From contig PBOW01000091.1 in NCBI GenBank assembly GCA_002725365.1, forward strand, positions 1 to 10,187: 10,187 bases of DNA. The letters are read 5' to 3'. The first letter of the stretch is position 1; each line of letters begins with the position of its first letter. Below the pieces are notes generated by a model. That model saw only the letters and a list, made by a program, of their open reading frames with translations, searched no databases and was not told the origin of the DNA. Below, one piece after another: positions 1 through 7,003 of this stretch. The stretch comes from Chloroflexota bacterium. GTDB taxonomy: Bacteria; Chloroflexota; Dehalococcoidia; UBA2979. The position numbers were made by a program, and so were the translations under genes.

Positions 1-827
1 ATCCCTACCACGCTCTAGTCGGCGCTGTGTGCACACAACAGACGCAGATGAGTCGTGCAATCGAAACATATTCCCGCTGGATTGAAGCGTTTCCGACTAT
101 CGCTGATTTGGCGGACGCCCCAGAAGAGGAAGTCCTCCGGATTTGGGGTCGGTCCGGCTATCCTCGGCGTGCGATTTATCTAAAGCGGGCCGCTGAAGTC
201 TGCTGCTCTGAGTACGGGGGAGTTATTCCATGTGACGAGTTAGAGTTATTGTCGCTTCCTGGAGTTGGCCCGTTCACTGCAGGCATTGTGAGGTGTTTCG
301 GATTTGGCATACAAACCCTCACTGTCGATACGAATGTAATCCGGATACTTGGCAGAGTGTTCCATGGTGATCTTCAACCGGTTAAGGAAACCGCCATTGA
401 CGAAATTCGACTTATAGGTGAGACCTTACTTGGACTCTCTGAGGGTGAGCAATTTAATGCTGCGGTGATGGATTTCGGTGCAGCGGTCTGTACCTCTCAA
501 CCACGATGTACGGAATGTACATTCAGTACTGAGCAGTTATGTTTAGCTGCCGACCGTTTTTTGTCTGGGGAGAAGGCGGCGACCGTTGGGGACAGCAAAC
601 CTTTTTCAGGGAGTGACAGGGAGTTACGGGGGAAGGTGTTGGAGGTGTTGCGGGGCCAGAGAGACCCAGTGGCGATCGAGAAAATCACTGTCGAATTGCG
701 AACAGATCTAGACCAAGACGAAGACAGATTTGAAGCGATACTGGCCGGGCTTGAAAAAGATTCCCTTATCTGGCGATCTGAACAACGGGCCGGACTTGGG
801 ACCATTGACACAGGCCAGCAGAAATAG
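1..827 (+). CDS. MutY-like HhH-GPD DNA glycosylase (A/G-specific adenine glycosylase family), 5'-truncated by window edge
   Basis: Base-excision-repair glycosylase of the MutY/EndoIII family. The frame is open to the left edge: codons from position 3 read PYHALVGAV before CTQQTQMSR, matching the family's conserved N-terminal PY...QQTQ block, so the gene starts outside the window and the GTG at 27 is internal. Visible features are the helix-hairpin-helix LPGVGPFTAG (255-284), the catalytic Asp in VDTNV (codon 327-329), and four cysteines (codons 489, 507, 516, 540) of a likely 4Fe-4S cluster. About 95 residues follow, with an RGKVLEVLR segment like the short winged-helix-like tail of actinobacterial MutY, and no NUDIX-like 8-oxoG-reading domain. 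Oddities: the position of the MutY catalytic Glu (LSE in E. coli) is Ala (24-26), as in EndoIII, and cysteine spacing is C-X5-C-X2-C-X7-C rather than C-X6-C-X2-C-X5-C. Family assignment is firm; adenine specificity is not. Confidence 0.88.
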   Translation, partial: PYHALVGAVCTQQTQMSRAIETYSRWIEAFPTIADLADAPEEEVLRIWGRSGYPRRAIYLKRAAEVCCSEYGGVIPCDELELLSLPGVGPFTAGIVRCFGFGIQTLTVDTNVIRILGRVFHGDLQPVKETAIDEIRLIGETLLGLSEGEQFNAAVMDFGAAVCTSQPRCTECTFSTEQLCLAADRFLSGEKAATVGDSKPFSGSDRELRGKVLEVLRGQRDPVAIEKITVELRTDLDQDEDRFEAILAGLEKDSLIWRSEQRAGLGTIDTGQQK

Positions 828-886
828 ATATGTAGATCGCCTGAAATCCTTTATTATGTGGTCTCCAATGGTTTTCTTGGCGAGAC

Positions 887-892
887 GGGAGA
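887..892 (+). promoter_or_regulatory. Ribosome-binding site deciding the MBL hydrolase start
   Basis: GGGAGA lies 4 nt before the in-frame GTG at 897. The earlier in-frame GTG at 858 has only AT-rich sequence in front of it, so 897 is preferred as the start. The ATG at 868 is in another frame and stops at 900. Confidence 0.5.
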
Positions 893-896
893 TTCT

Positions 897-1964
897 GTGA
901 AACGCGAGACTTGGCGGCTGCGACTAGCTGCGCATAGATATGGTAGGAAACTCAAGAGATCGGTTAGCCGAGGAACTTCCTCGGATAATTCGTCGGCGTC
1001 TGCAGATCAGGAACCTGTGGCAACAACTACCGAGAAGGTCATCAATGACAATCTTGTGCAGCACGTCGTTGCTGTGAAAATGTTCAGTAGAACGTTCCCG
1101 ACGTCGAACGTCTGGGTGCTGCATGACGGTAATGAGGCGGCACTTATTGACTCCGGTTATGGAGATAAGCCTTCGATCGATGCTCGCAGAGAATATTTTC
1201 GAAAGGATTGGTCTGGCCATAATTTCAAGAGGATTGCAATGACTCACCATCATTTCGATCATTCCAGCGGTGGACGGCAGCTGCGCGACATTTTGAAAGC
1301 GGATACAGCGATTCATCCGATTGACGATGCGTTATTGCATACGCCGCTTGGCCCGGAAGAAGGAAATGAAGATCTACCTGACGATAAAGTTATTACGGAC
1401 CGAGCCGACGTCTGGAAGAAAGAGGCATTTGAGACCCCGATAGACGTGATGATGGAGGATGGAGATACCTTCAAAGTTGGTGGACTCACGGTTCGGGCAG
1501 TACACACTCCTGGGCATACTGCAGGGCATAACTGCTATCTCGTAGAAGAGACGATGCAGCTATTCACAGGGGACAATATTCTTGGTGTAGGGACCAGTGC
1601 AATCGGGCCACCGCCATCAGGGAACATGGGCGATTACATCGAATCACTCAAGCGAATGCGCGAGCTAGAGGCAAAATTATTTGCACCCGGTCATGGCCCG
1701 ACGGTGACGGCCACTGCGGCGAAAGTTCAGGAGCTTCTTGATCATAGAGAGGTGCGTGATCGTCAGATTATCGACATCATTGATAAAGGATATGACACCG
1801 ATCAGCAGATTCGCCGGGCGCTATATCCTGAAATCCAAAAAGGTCTGCGGAGAGCTGCGCACGGCCAGGTGCGTTCCCATATAGCCAAGATGGTTGGTCA
1901 GGGAATCATGCAAGTAGACGAAATAGACGACGGAAAGACATGGAAAGTGAGCCTCACGAAGTAA
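897..1964 (+). CDS. MBL-fold metallo-hydrolase, LACTB2-like, with C-terminal winged helix
   Basis: Probable cytoplasmic zinc-dependent hydrolase of the glyoxalase II/LACTB2 branch. Numbered from the GTG at 897 (355 aa), metal ligands are HHHFDH at 117-122 (the HxHxDH motif), His207 in HTPGHT, Asp226 in TGDNIL and His266 in APGHGP. The last 80 or so residues start with HREVRDRQI and read like the winged-helix domain attached to LACTB2 proteins. Human LACTB2 is an endoribonuclease, but bacterial relatives have varied or unknown substrates, so none is assigned. The N-terminal 45 residues are basic then Ser-rich, with no clear signal peptide. A GTG at 858 would add 13 residues but lacks a ribosome-binding site. 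The gene follows the glycosylase by 69 nt on the same strand and faces phoU across 25 nt. Confidence 0.88.
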   Translation: MKRETWRLRLAAHRYGRKLKRSVSRGTSSDNSSASADQEPVATTTEKVINDNLVQHVVAVKMFSRTFPTSNVWVLHDGNEAALIDSGYGDKPSIDARREYFRKDWSGHNFKRIAMTHHHFDHSSGGRQLRDILKADTAIHPIDDALLHTPLGPEEGNEDLPDDKVITDRADVWKKEAFETPIDVMMEDGDTFKVGGLTVRAVHTPGHTAGHNCYLVEETMQLFTGDNILGVGTSAIGPPPSGNMGDYIESLKRMRELEAKLFAPGHGPTVTATAAKVQELLDHREVRDRQIIDIIDKGYDTDQQIRRALYPEIQKGLRRAAHGQVRSHIAKMVGQGIMQVDEIDDGKTWKVSLTK

Positions 1965-1989
1965 AATTCTAGTGTTGGATACTCATGAT

Positions 1990-2658
1990 CTAGTAATTAG
2001 ACACGTCCATATTACGAGGATACACGCCAGTGGCTGAGTAAACGGCTCGCTCGGCGATGTTGGTGGCTCTGTCAGCGATTCTCTCAATGTTATGAGACAC
2101 CCATTGCAGGTGGGTAGCTGGCAAAATCGTTGTAGGGTCATCAACCATAATGCCTATCAATTCCTCGTAGACCCGATCATAGAGGTCGTCCACTTCATCA
2201 TCAGCGGCGTTTACTGCATATGCTTTTTCTGGGTCTGCATCAACGAAAGCTTCCACCGAGTCGCGCAGCATATCTCTGGCCTTGGATGCCATAATTGGAA
2301 GATCGATGAGTGGCTTAACGAGTGGTTCATCTTGCATCACCACTGTCAACCGAGCGATGCCTTCCGCATGGTCGCCCATTCGTTCAAGGTCAATCATTAC
2401 TGACGAGACAGACACTATTACTCGCAGATCCTTTGCAAGGGGGGCTTCAAGAGCAAGTAACTTAAGAACTTCGTCTTGTACCTCGTAATTCAGCTCATCT
2501 ATGACCGCGTCACCTTCTATGACCGTTTGAGCTAATTTCCCGTCTCTCTCCACAAGGCTTTGCATACCTTTATCCAGCGCCCGATCGACGAGCGAACCCA
2601 TTACCAAAACCTTGTTTAATAGTTCTGAAAGTTGCTTGTGGAATTCATCACGGGCCAT
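1990..2658 (-). CDS. phoU: Phosphate-signalling accessory protein PhoU
   Basis: Cytoplasmic negative regulator that links the Pst transporter to the PhoR kinase and represses the Pho response when phosphate is plentiful. The 222-residue product has normal family length and two all-helical PhoU repeats. Each carries the metal-binding E-x3-D signature: E92/D96 in LERMGDHAEGIA and E192/D196 in IERIADRATNIAE. Start choice: ATG at 2658, with a GAGG-like purine run about 10 nt upstream; the protein begins MARDEFHKQL as typical PhoU does. In enterobacteria phoU is the last gene of the pst operon, but here it is divergent from pstS across a 184-nt gap, so it can be controlled separately or through a shared divergent operator. 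It converges on the MBL gene with only 25 nt between stops. Confidence 0.96.
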   Translation of the reverse strand: MARDEFHKQLSELLNKVLVMGSLVDRALDKGMQSLVERDGKLAQTVIEGDAVIDELNYEVQDEVLKLLALEAPLAKDLRVIVSVSSVMIDLERMGDHAEGIARLTVVMQDEPLVKPLIDLPIMASKARDMLRDSVEAFVDADPEKAYAVNAADDEVDDLYDRVYEELIGIMVDDPTTILPATHLQWVSHNIERIADRATNIAERAVYSATGVYPRNMDVSNY

Positions 2659-2842
2659 ACGTTATAAACCTCACGGACTGGCAGCATATTTAATTTATGG
2701 GTCTTAATGCAAGTCATCTAATTATATTGAAGCGTATTTCCCGTCGCTATCAACATGTATTCGATCATGAATTGTTAACAATTAGACCCGATCCTTCTCA
2801 TGTTCGCATCTAAAGGTAATGATGTGCAGACGGCAATGACTG
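2659..2842. promoter_or_regulatory. Divergent phoU/pstS regulatory region
   Basis: This AT-rich 184-nt gap must hold promoters for both phoU and pstS. It contains a perfect 12-bp palindrome, ATTGTTAACAAT (2771-2782), whose half TTAACAAT recurs upstream of the response regulator. For phoU (- strand), TTGCAT (2707-2712) and TATGCT (2683-2688) are an 18-nt-spaced -35/-10 candidate. For pstS, TAATGA near 2817 could be a -10, without a recognisable -35, as expected of an activator-dependent Pho promoter. Only the palindrome is plain from the sequence; promoter calls are guesses. Confidence 0.4.
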
Positions 2843-3880
2843 ATGAGAAGGAATAGAAATAAGGGCATGAATCAAAAAAAATTGGAACGTAACAGATTAA
2901 GTCTAGTCACCGCTTCGACAATTCCCCTCAGGTGGTTTTCACTACTGGGCATCATTGCCGTGTTAGTGATGGCTACTGTCGCTTGTGGCGGCGACTCAGC
3001 GTCATCGTCGGGCAGTGATTCAGCCTCATCGAATCTTTCGGGTGGTATAGCGATTGACGGCTCTTCGACCGTATATCCGATCACTGAAGCAGTGGCTGAG
3101 GAATTTCAAATTGCTCATCCAGATACTCGTGTAACAGTTGGTGTTTCAGGTACTGGCGGTGGGTTCACGAAATTCTGCACGGGGGAGACGGATATTTCTG
3201 ACGCCTCACGTCCCATCAAGGACAAGGAAGTCGCTATGTGTGCAGAAAACAATATTAAATTCATTGAACTACGAGTTGGACTTGACGGCCTAGCTGTCGT
3301 GAAGAATAAAGCTAATAACTATCTGGACGACCTGACGATGGAACAGCTGGCCATAGTGTGGGGACCAGACTCAGAAGAAGTGATCATGAAATGGAACCAA
3401 GTCGATGCCTCATTCCCAGCAGAGGATATTGATCTCTACGGACCGGGTACAGACTCGGGAACCTTTGACTTCTTCACGGAGGAAGTGAATGGAGAGGGCG
3501 GTGCGTCACGTGGCGATTACACACCATCAGAGGATGACAATGTTCTTGTAACCGGCCTTGCGGGTAACAAGCATTCCATGGGGTACTTTGGTTTCGCATA
3601 CTACGCGGAAAACATGGATAAGCTCGGCGTGGTGAAGATCGATGGTGTTGCACCAAGTAATGAAACAGTTGGTGACGGGAGCTATCCGCTGTCACGTCCT
3701 TTGTATATCTATGTGAGCGTCAAGTCGCTACAGGAGCAAGAGCAGGTTCGTGAATTTGTTAATTACTACCTTTCCGACGAAGGCATAGCTATGGTCACCG
3801 AGGTTGGGTACTCGAATGTGCCGGCAGATGAACTCGCAGGTACACGGGCAACATTAGCTAGCGCAATAGCGGGCAATTAA
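2843..3880 (+). CDS. pstS: Phosphate ABC transporter substrate-binding lipoprotein PstS
   Basis: High-affinity phosphate-binding protein that delivers phosphate to the PstCA channel. From the ATG at 2843 (345 aa) there is a basic N-terminus, a hydrophobic segment at about 33-46, then a lipobox-like TVAC with lipidated Cys48 and Gly-Gly, followed by a Ser-rich linker (52-67). So it should be a membrane-anchored lipoprotein. Phosphate-binding segments are DGSSTVYPI (72-80), [11 protein letters not shown] (102-112), DASRPI (120-125) and [12 protein letters not shown] (200-211). Cys112 and Cys133 could form a disulfide. The start is uncertain: neither 2843 nor the in-frame ATG at 2867 has a well-placed ribosome-binding site (AAGGAA at 2848-2853 is 13 nt from 2867). 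An in-frame stop at 2837-2839 rules out a longer form. The gene is followed by a 264-nt gap containing a terminator. Confidence 0.95.
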   Translation: MRRNRNKGMNQKKLERNRLSLVTASTIPLRWFSLLGIIAVLVMATVACGGDSASSSGSDSASSNLSGGIAIDGSSTVYPITEAVAEEFQIAHPDTRVTVGVSGTGGGFTKFCTGETDISDASRPIKDKEVAMCAENNIKFIELRVGLDGLAVVKNKANNYLDDLTMEQLAIVWGPDSEEVIMKWNQVDASFPAEDIDLYGPGTDSGTFDFFTEEVNGEGGASRGDYTPSEDDNVLVTGLAGNKHSMGYFGFAYYAENMDKLGVVKIDGVAPSNETVGDGSYPLSRPLYIYVSVKSLQEQEQVREFVNYYLSDEGIAMVTEVGYSNVPADELAGTRATLASAIAGN

Positions 3881-3953
3881 GGGGCTAATGTGAACATCTT
3901 CTAGCATTAATGCGGGAGAGGGTTCGTATGGATAGAGAATGAGGGGCATTGGT

Positions 3954-3998
3954 AAGATTCTGGAAAACGGTATCTTGGGAATAACGGGCGAGGTTCCC
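3954..3998 (+). other. Two adjacent small hairpins in the pstS-pstC spacer
   Basis: The first is AAGATTCTG (3954-3962) pairing with CGGTATCTT (3968-3976) around a GAAAA loop, with one T-T mismatch and one G-U pair. The second follows directly: GGGAA (3977-3981) with TTCCC (3994-3998) around 12 nt. Neither has a T-run. They could protect the 3' end of pstS mRNA or be part of a larger leader structure with the terminator just downstream. The rest of the 264-nt spacer shows no gene; it also has a 10-bp palindrome GCATTAATGC (3904-3913). Confidence 0.35.
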
Positions 3999-4005
3999 TA
4001 TAAGC

Positions 4006-4067
4006 AAATATAGTAGGTGGTGGATAGATCGTACTAAGAATCTATCTGCCGCTTACTATGTTTTTCT
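4006..4067 (+). terminator. Strong intrinsic terminator between pstS and pstC
   Basis: A 20-nt left arm (4010-4029) pairs along its whole length with the right arm (4040-4059) around a 10-nt loop (4030-4039). There are no mismatches and four G-U wobble pairs. A TTTTT run follows at 4061-4065, and AAA at 4006-4008 opposes it, so the structure could also stop transcription from the other strand. The stem is AT-rich but long. Its place inside the operon suggests partial termination: much pstS mRNA and less pstCAB mRNA, matching the usual need for excess binding protein. Confidence 0.8.
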
Positions 4068-4144
4068 AGTTTACAGTCAGATAGGTTGATTCGACGCGCT
4101 ATGGATCAGCGAAGTGAGTCAGTGAGTTTACTTAGCGAGGAATA

Positions 4145-5074
4145 ATGTCGTACGAGTCCAGGCCAGTCTCAGCAAGATATAGGCAAAATCTAAGAAACAA
4201 TTTAGGTGGCCGTCTCATAGGTATCCTGCTGTTCTTGTGCGCTTCGGTCACCGTTGTAACCACCATCGGGATAGTAGCTATTCTCTGCATCGAAGGATTT
4301 TCCTTCTTTGCTGAGGTGAGTCCCATCGAATTTTTCACGGGCACAAAGTGGACGCCGTTGTTCACGTCTAAAGGATTTGGTGTTCTTCCTTTGATTAGCG
4401 GTACTCTGTTGATTGGGCTAGGCGCGGCCTGTGTCGCATTGCCTTTAGGGACCCTCACAGCGATATATCTATCTGAATACGCTACGCCAAAAATACGTTC
4501 CGTATTGAAGCCTATGGTGGAAGTGCTATCAGGGATCCCTACCGTTGTTTACGGATACTTTGCTTTGACTTTTGTCTCGCCATTCATCAAAGAATATTTA
4601 TATCCAGAGGCCGGTCCATATATGGCTATTTCAGCGATCATCGTAGTAGGCATCATGATCGTGCCCATTGTGGCGTCAATTTCAGATGATGCTTTACGAG
4701 CCGTTCCTCGAGAATTACGCGAAGCAGCGTACGGGGTCGGCTCGAGCCGACTAGAGGTGACAACAAGGGTGGCATTTCCCGCTGCTTTATCAGGGATTAT
4801 CGCGTCTTATATTTTGGCGATTTCACGAGCGATTGGTGAAACGATGGCTGTTACTGTGGCGGCGGGAGCTCGTCCCAATCTCACCGCAAATCCCCTCGAG
4901 GCAGTTCAGACGATGACGGCATATATTGTCAGCGTTTCTTTGGGTGACACACCGCACGGCACTATTGAATTCAAGACTATTTTTGCGGTTGGGTTAACTT
5001 TGTTCTTTATGACACTTGTCATGAACGTGATTTCCAGCCGTATTACTAAGAGATTTCGGGAGGTCTACGATTGA
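4145..5074 (+). CDS. pstC: Phosphate ABC transporter permease PstC
   Basis: Inner-membrane permease that forms the phosphate channel with PstA. The 309-residue protein has about six membrane helices (near 24-50, 78-105, 128-148, 160-182, 213-235, 277-297). PstC hallmarks are WTPLF (69-73), [10 protein letters not shown] (79-88), AIYLSEYA (106-113) and [15 protein letters not shown] (127-141). The cytoplasmic EAA loop that docks on PstB starts at [14 protein letters not shown] (192-205), and RAIGETMAV (228-236) follows. Start: ATG at 4145 with GAGGAA at 4137-4142, a well-spaced ribosome-binding site. A terminator lies 78 nt upstream, so expression depends on read-through from pstS or on an internal promoter I could not identify. 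The last bases overlap pstA by 4 nt. Confidence 0.96.
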   Translation: MSYESRPVSARYRQNLRNNLGGRLIGILLFLCASVTVVTTIGIVAILCIEGFSFFAEVSPIEFFTGTKWTPLFTSKGFGVLPLISGTLLIGLGAACVALPLGTLTAIYLSEYATPKIRSVLKPMVEVLSGIPTVVYGYFALTFVSPFIKEYLYPEAGPYMAISAIIVVGIMIVPIVASISDDALRAVPRELREAAYGVGSSRLEVTTRVAFPAALSGIIASYILAISRAIGETMAVTVAAGARPNLTANPLEAVQTMTAYIVSVSLGDTPHGTIEFKTIFAVGLTLFFMTLVMNVISSRITKRFREVYD

Positions 5075-6024
5075 GCTCTGAAAATAATCCTTCCCGTGTT
5101 AGGTCAGGACTAGGTTCATCTGACTTTCGAACTAACCTCGCTTTCAGGCACCTCAAAGGCAGGATGTTCTATTTGCTCTGTCTTTTTGGATCTTTGGTGG
5201 GGATCTTGCTGCTTGTGACTCTCATCAATGACATTAGGCAGGACGGCTTCAGCTATATGTCCAAACATTTTTTCACAAACTTCCCATCTCGCAAACCAGA
5301 GATAGCGGGTTTCCACGGTGCAATTATGGGAACGTTATGGGTGATGGGAATTGTCGCCATCACTTCATTTCCGATTGGAGTTGGCGCCGCACTTTATTTA
5401 GAGGAGTACGCCAAGAGGAATAAGCTTACAAGTCTTATCCAGACAAATATCTCAAACCTAGCCGGAGTACCCTCTATTGTGTTCGGCATTCTAGGACTTC
5501 AGCTATTTGTCAGAGGGACGATCGGATACGGTCCGGCGATATGTATTGGTGAGCAGTGTGGCTTTGGTAGGTCTGTTATGTCCGGAGCCCTGACGCTGAC
5601 ACTGCTGATTTTGCCGATAGTGATTGTCGCAGCTCAGGAGGCCATCAAATCTGTGCCGCCTTCCATACGGGAGGCTTCGTACGGAGTGGGCGCTACAAAA
5701 TGGCAGACCGTTTCAAGCCATGTGCTCCCTCAGGCGATGCCTGGAATCATGACTGGAATGATTCTTGCTCTTTCGCGAGCAATAGGCGAAACAGCACCAA
5801 TAATTATGATCGGAGCCCTGACCTTTGTTGCCTTCAGGCCCGAAGGTCCGCTCGATCCATTCACAGCGATGCCGATTCAGGTTTTGAATTGGATATCAAG
5901 ACCGCAAGCCGCATTCCATGATCTTGCGGCCACGGGAATAGTGGTGCTACTTGTGACACTGCTGACGATGAATACCATTGCGGTACTAATTCGGGTCAAA
6001 CTTGGTCGAAGTAGCTCAAGGTAA
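5071..6024 (+). CDS. pstA: Phosphate ABC transporter permease PstA
   Basis: Second membrane subunit of the phosphate channel, 317 aa. PstA-type signatures are [19 protein letters not shown] (67-85), [10 protein letters not shown] (87-96), [17 protein letters not shown] (127-143), the EAA loop [15 protein letters not shown] (200-214) that contacts PstB, and [18 protein letters not shown] (236-253). About six membrane helices are visible. Start: TTG at 5071, within the stop of pstC (TTGA overlap), with GGGAGG at 5058-5063 seven nt before it, so translation is coupled to pstC and subunits should be made in equal amounts. Cys158 and Cys163 in [10 protein letters not shown] lie in a loop between helices and might pair. 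No truncation or frameshift is seen. Confidence 0.96.
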   Translation: MSSENNPSRVRSGLGSSDFRTNLAFRHLKGRMFYLLCLFGSLVGILLLVTLINDIRQDGFSYMSKHFFTNFPSRKPEIAGFHGAIMGTLWVMGIVAITSFPIGVGAALYLEEYAKRNKLTSLIQTNISNLAGVPSIVFGILGLQLFVRGTIGYGPAICIGEQCGFGRSVMSGALTLTLLILPIVIVAAQEAIKSVPPSIREASYGVGATKWQTVSSHVLPQAMPGIMTGMILALSRAIGETAPIIMIGALTFVAFRPEGPLDPFTAMPIQVLNWISRPQAAFHDLAATGIVVLLVTLLTMNTIAVLIRVKLGRSSSR

Positions 6025-6101
6025 ATAGACATGATGAGCTCAGCCTTGCCCTTTGTTAGGATGTTGGTGAAACAGTGATTGATAGTGCAAGTGAAGGAAT
6101 A

Positions 6102-6950
6102 ATGGATAAGGGAACGGAACAAGAATCCAATTCACCAGAGGTCGGGTTCGCGCTCGACGACTCAAAGGAATCTCCTGACGAAATGGAGGCCGTGGCTATC
6201 AACATTGATGCGCTAAGTCTCTGGTACAGCGGTGTTCAGGCCATAGAAAATGTTTCGTTGCAGATTCCAGATAGTCAGGTCACTGCGCTTATAGGTCCAT
6301 CGGGTTGCGGAAAGAGCACTCTTCTTCGCTGTATAAATCGGATGAACGAATTGATTCCTGGGGTCACTCTGGAAGGCCAGATCAAAATACATGGAGAGAA
6401 TATCTACGAAAAGGATGTGGATCCTGTCGCTGTGAGACGTAATGTGGGTATGGTGTTTCAGAAACCGAACCCTTTCCCAAAAAGCATCTATGAAAATGTT
6501 GCATTTGGTGCCCGTATCAATGGCTACAAAGGGAACATGGATGAGCTGGTTCGGTCCTCCCTTGAGCAGGCTGCGCTTTGGGACGAAGTGAGTGACAAGC
6601 TCAGGGAGAGCGGACTGGCGTTATCAGGCGGGCAGCAGCAAAGACTGTGTATAGCCAGGGCCATTGCTGTGAGGCCCGAAGTGATTTTGATGGACGAGCC
6701 CTGTTCTGCATTGGATCCTATCGCTACTCAAAGGATTGAGGACCTCATCCGAGAGCTGAGGAATACATTTACTATCGTGATTGTTACGCACAATATGCAG
6801 CAGGCAGCCAGGGTGTCGGATAAAACAGCGTTCATGCTTGCTGGCGAGGAGCGTATTGGTAGGCTTGTTGAGTTCAGCCCTACGCAGGAACTGTTTACTA
6901 ATCCGTCAGATAGCCGCACCGAAGACTACATCACTGGGCGGTTTGGATAA
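6102..6950 (+). CDS. pstB: Phosphate ABC transporter ATPase PstB
   Basis: Cytoplasmic ATPase powering phosphate import through PstCA. All ABC motifs are intact (numbering from ATG 6102, 282 aa): Walker [10 protein letters not shown] (65-73), Q-loop FQKPNPFP (119-126), signature LSGGQQQR (174-181), Walker B VILMDEP (194-200) and switch His230 in [13 protein letters not shown]. The [15 protein letters not shown] stretch is typical of PstB. The N-terminus carries an acidic extension of about 30 residues before the fold begins near [11 protein letters not shown]; most PstB proteins are 250-260 aa. Start choice: ATG 6102 has AAGGAA at 6094-6099; the in-frame GTG at 6075 would add 9 residues and sits on the stop of a small upstream ORF (GTGA), so it remains possible. 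It follows pstA by 77 nt. Confidence 0.95.
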   Translation: MDKGTEQESNSPEVGFALDDSKESPDEMEAVAINIDALSLWYSGVQAIENVSLQIPDSQVTALIGPSGCGKSTLLRCINRMNELIPGVTLEGQIKIHGENIYEKDVDPVAVRRNVGMVFQKPNPFPKSIYENVAFGARINGYKGNMDELVRSSLEQAALWDEVSDKLRESGLALSGGQQQRLCIARAIAVRPEVILMDEPCSALDPIATQRIEDLIRELRNTFTIVIVTHNMQQAARVSDKTAFMLAGEERIGRLVEFSPTQELFTNPSDSRTEDYITGRFG

Positions 6951-6963
6951 CTCACATAAATTT

Positions 6964-7003
6964 AAAGGGTGATGGTATGGCCGCTAGTTATCAAACTTTA
7001 TGA
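6964..7003 (+). promoter_or_regulatory. Leader ORF MAASYQTL with ribosome-binding site, overlapping the phoR start
   Basis: AAAGGG (6964-6969) is followed 7 nt later by ATG at 6977, which opens an 8-codon ORF (MAASYQTL) ending in TGA at 7001-7003. That stop overlaps the phoR ATG at 7000-7002 (ATGA). The phoR start has no purine-rich site of its own, and an in-frame TAG at 6985-6987 prevents an earlier phoR start. Ribosomes finishing the leader could restart on phoR. A second ATG at 6972 lies only 2 nt from the purine run and is less likely. Confidence 0.45.

Noticed and set aside
924..1316. 130-codon open frame on the - strand
   Set aside because: It is antisense to the N-terminal part of the MBL hydrolase, whose metal-binding motif is coded on +; no ribosome-binding site or recognisable domain.
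1965..1998. Inverted repeat AATTCTAG/CTAGTAATT between the MBL gene and phoU as a bidirectional terminator
   Set aside because: The stem is short and AT-rich with a bulge and a 17-nt loop, lacks a T-run, and its right arm lies in the end of phoU.
2795..2810. Tandem TTCTCATG/TTCGCATC as a Pho box for pstS
   Set aside because: The 8-bp period does not match the 11-bp phasing of known Pho or PhoP boxes, and two loose copies are easily found by chance.
4070..4105. Separate promoter for pstC (TTTACA at 4070-4075)
   Set aside because: No -10-like hexamer at a usable distance; TATGGA starts 24 nt after it.
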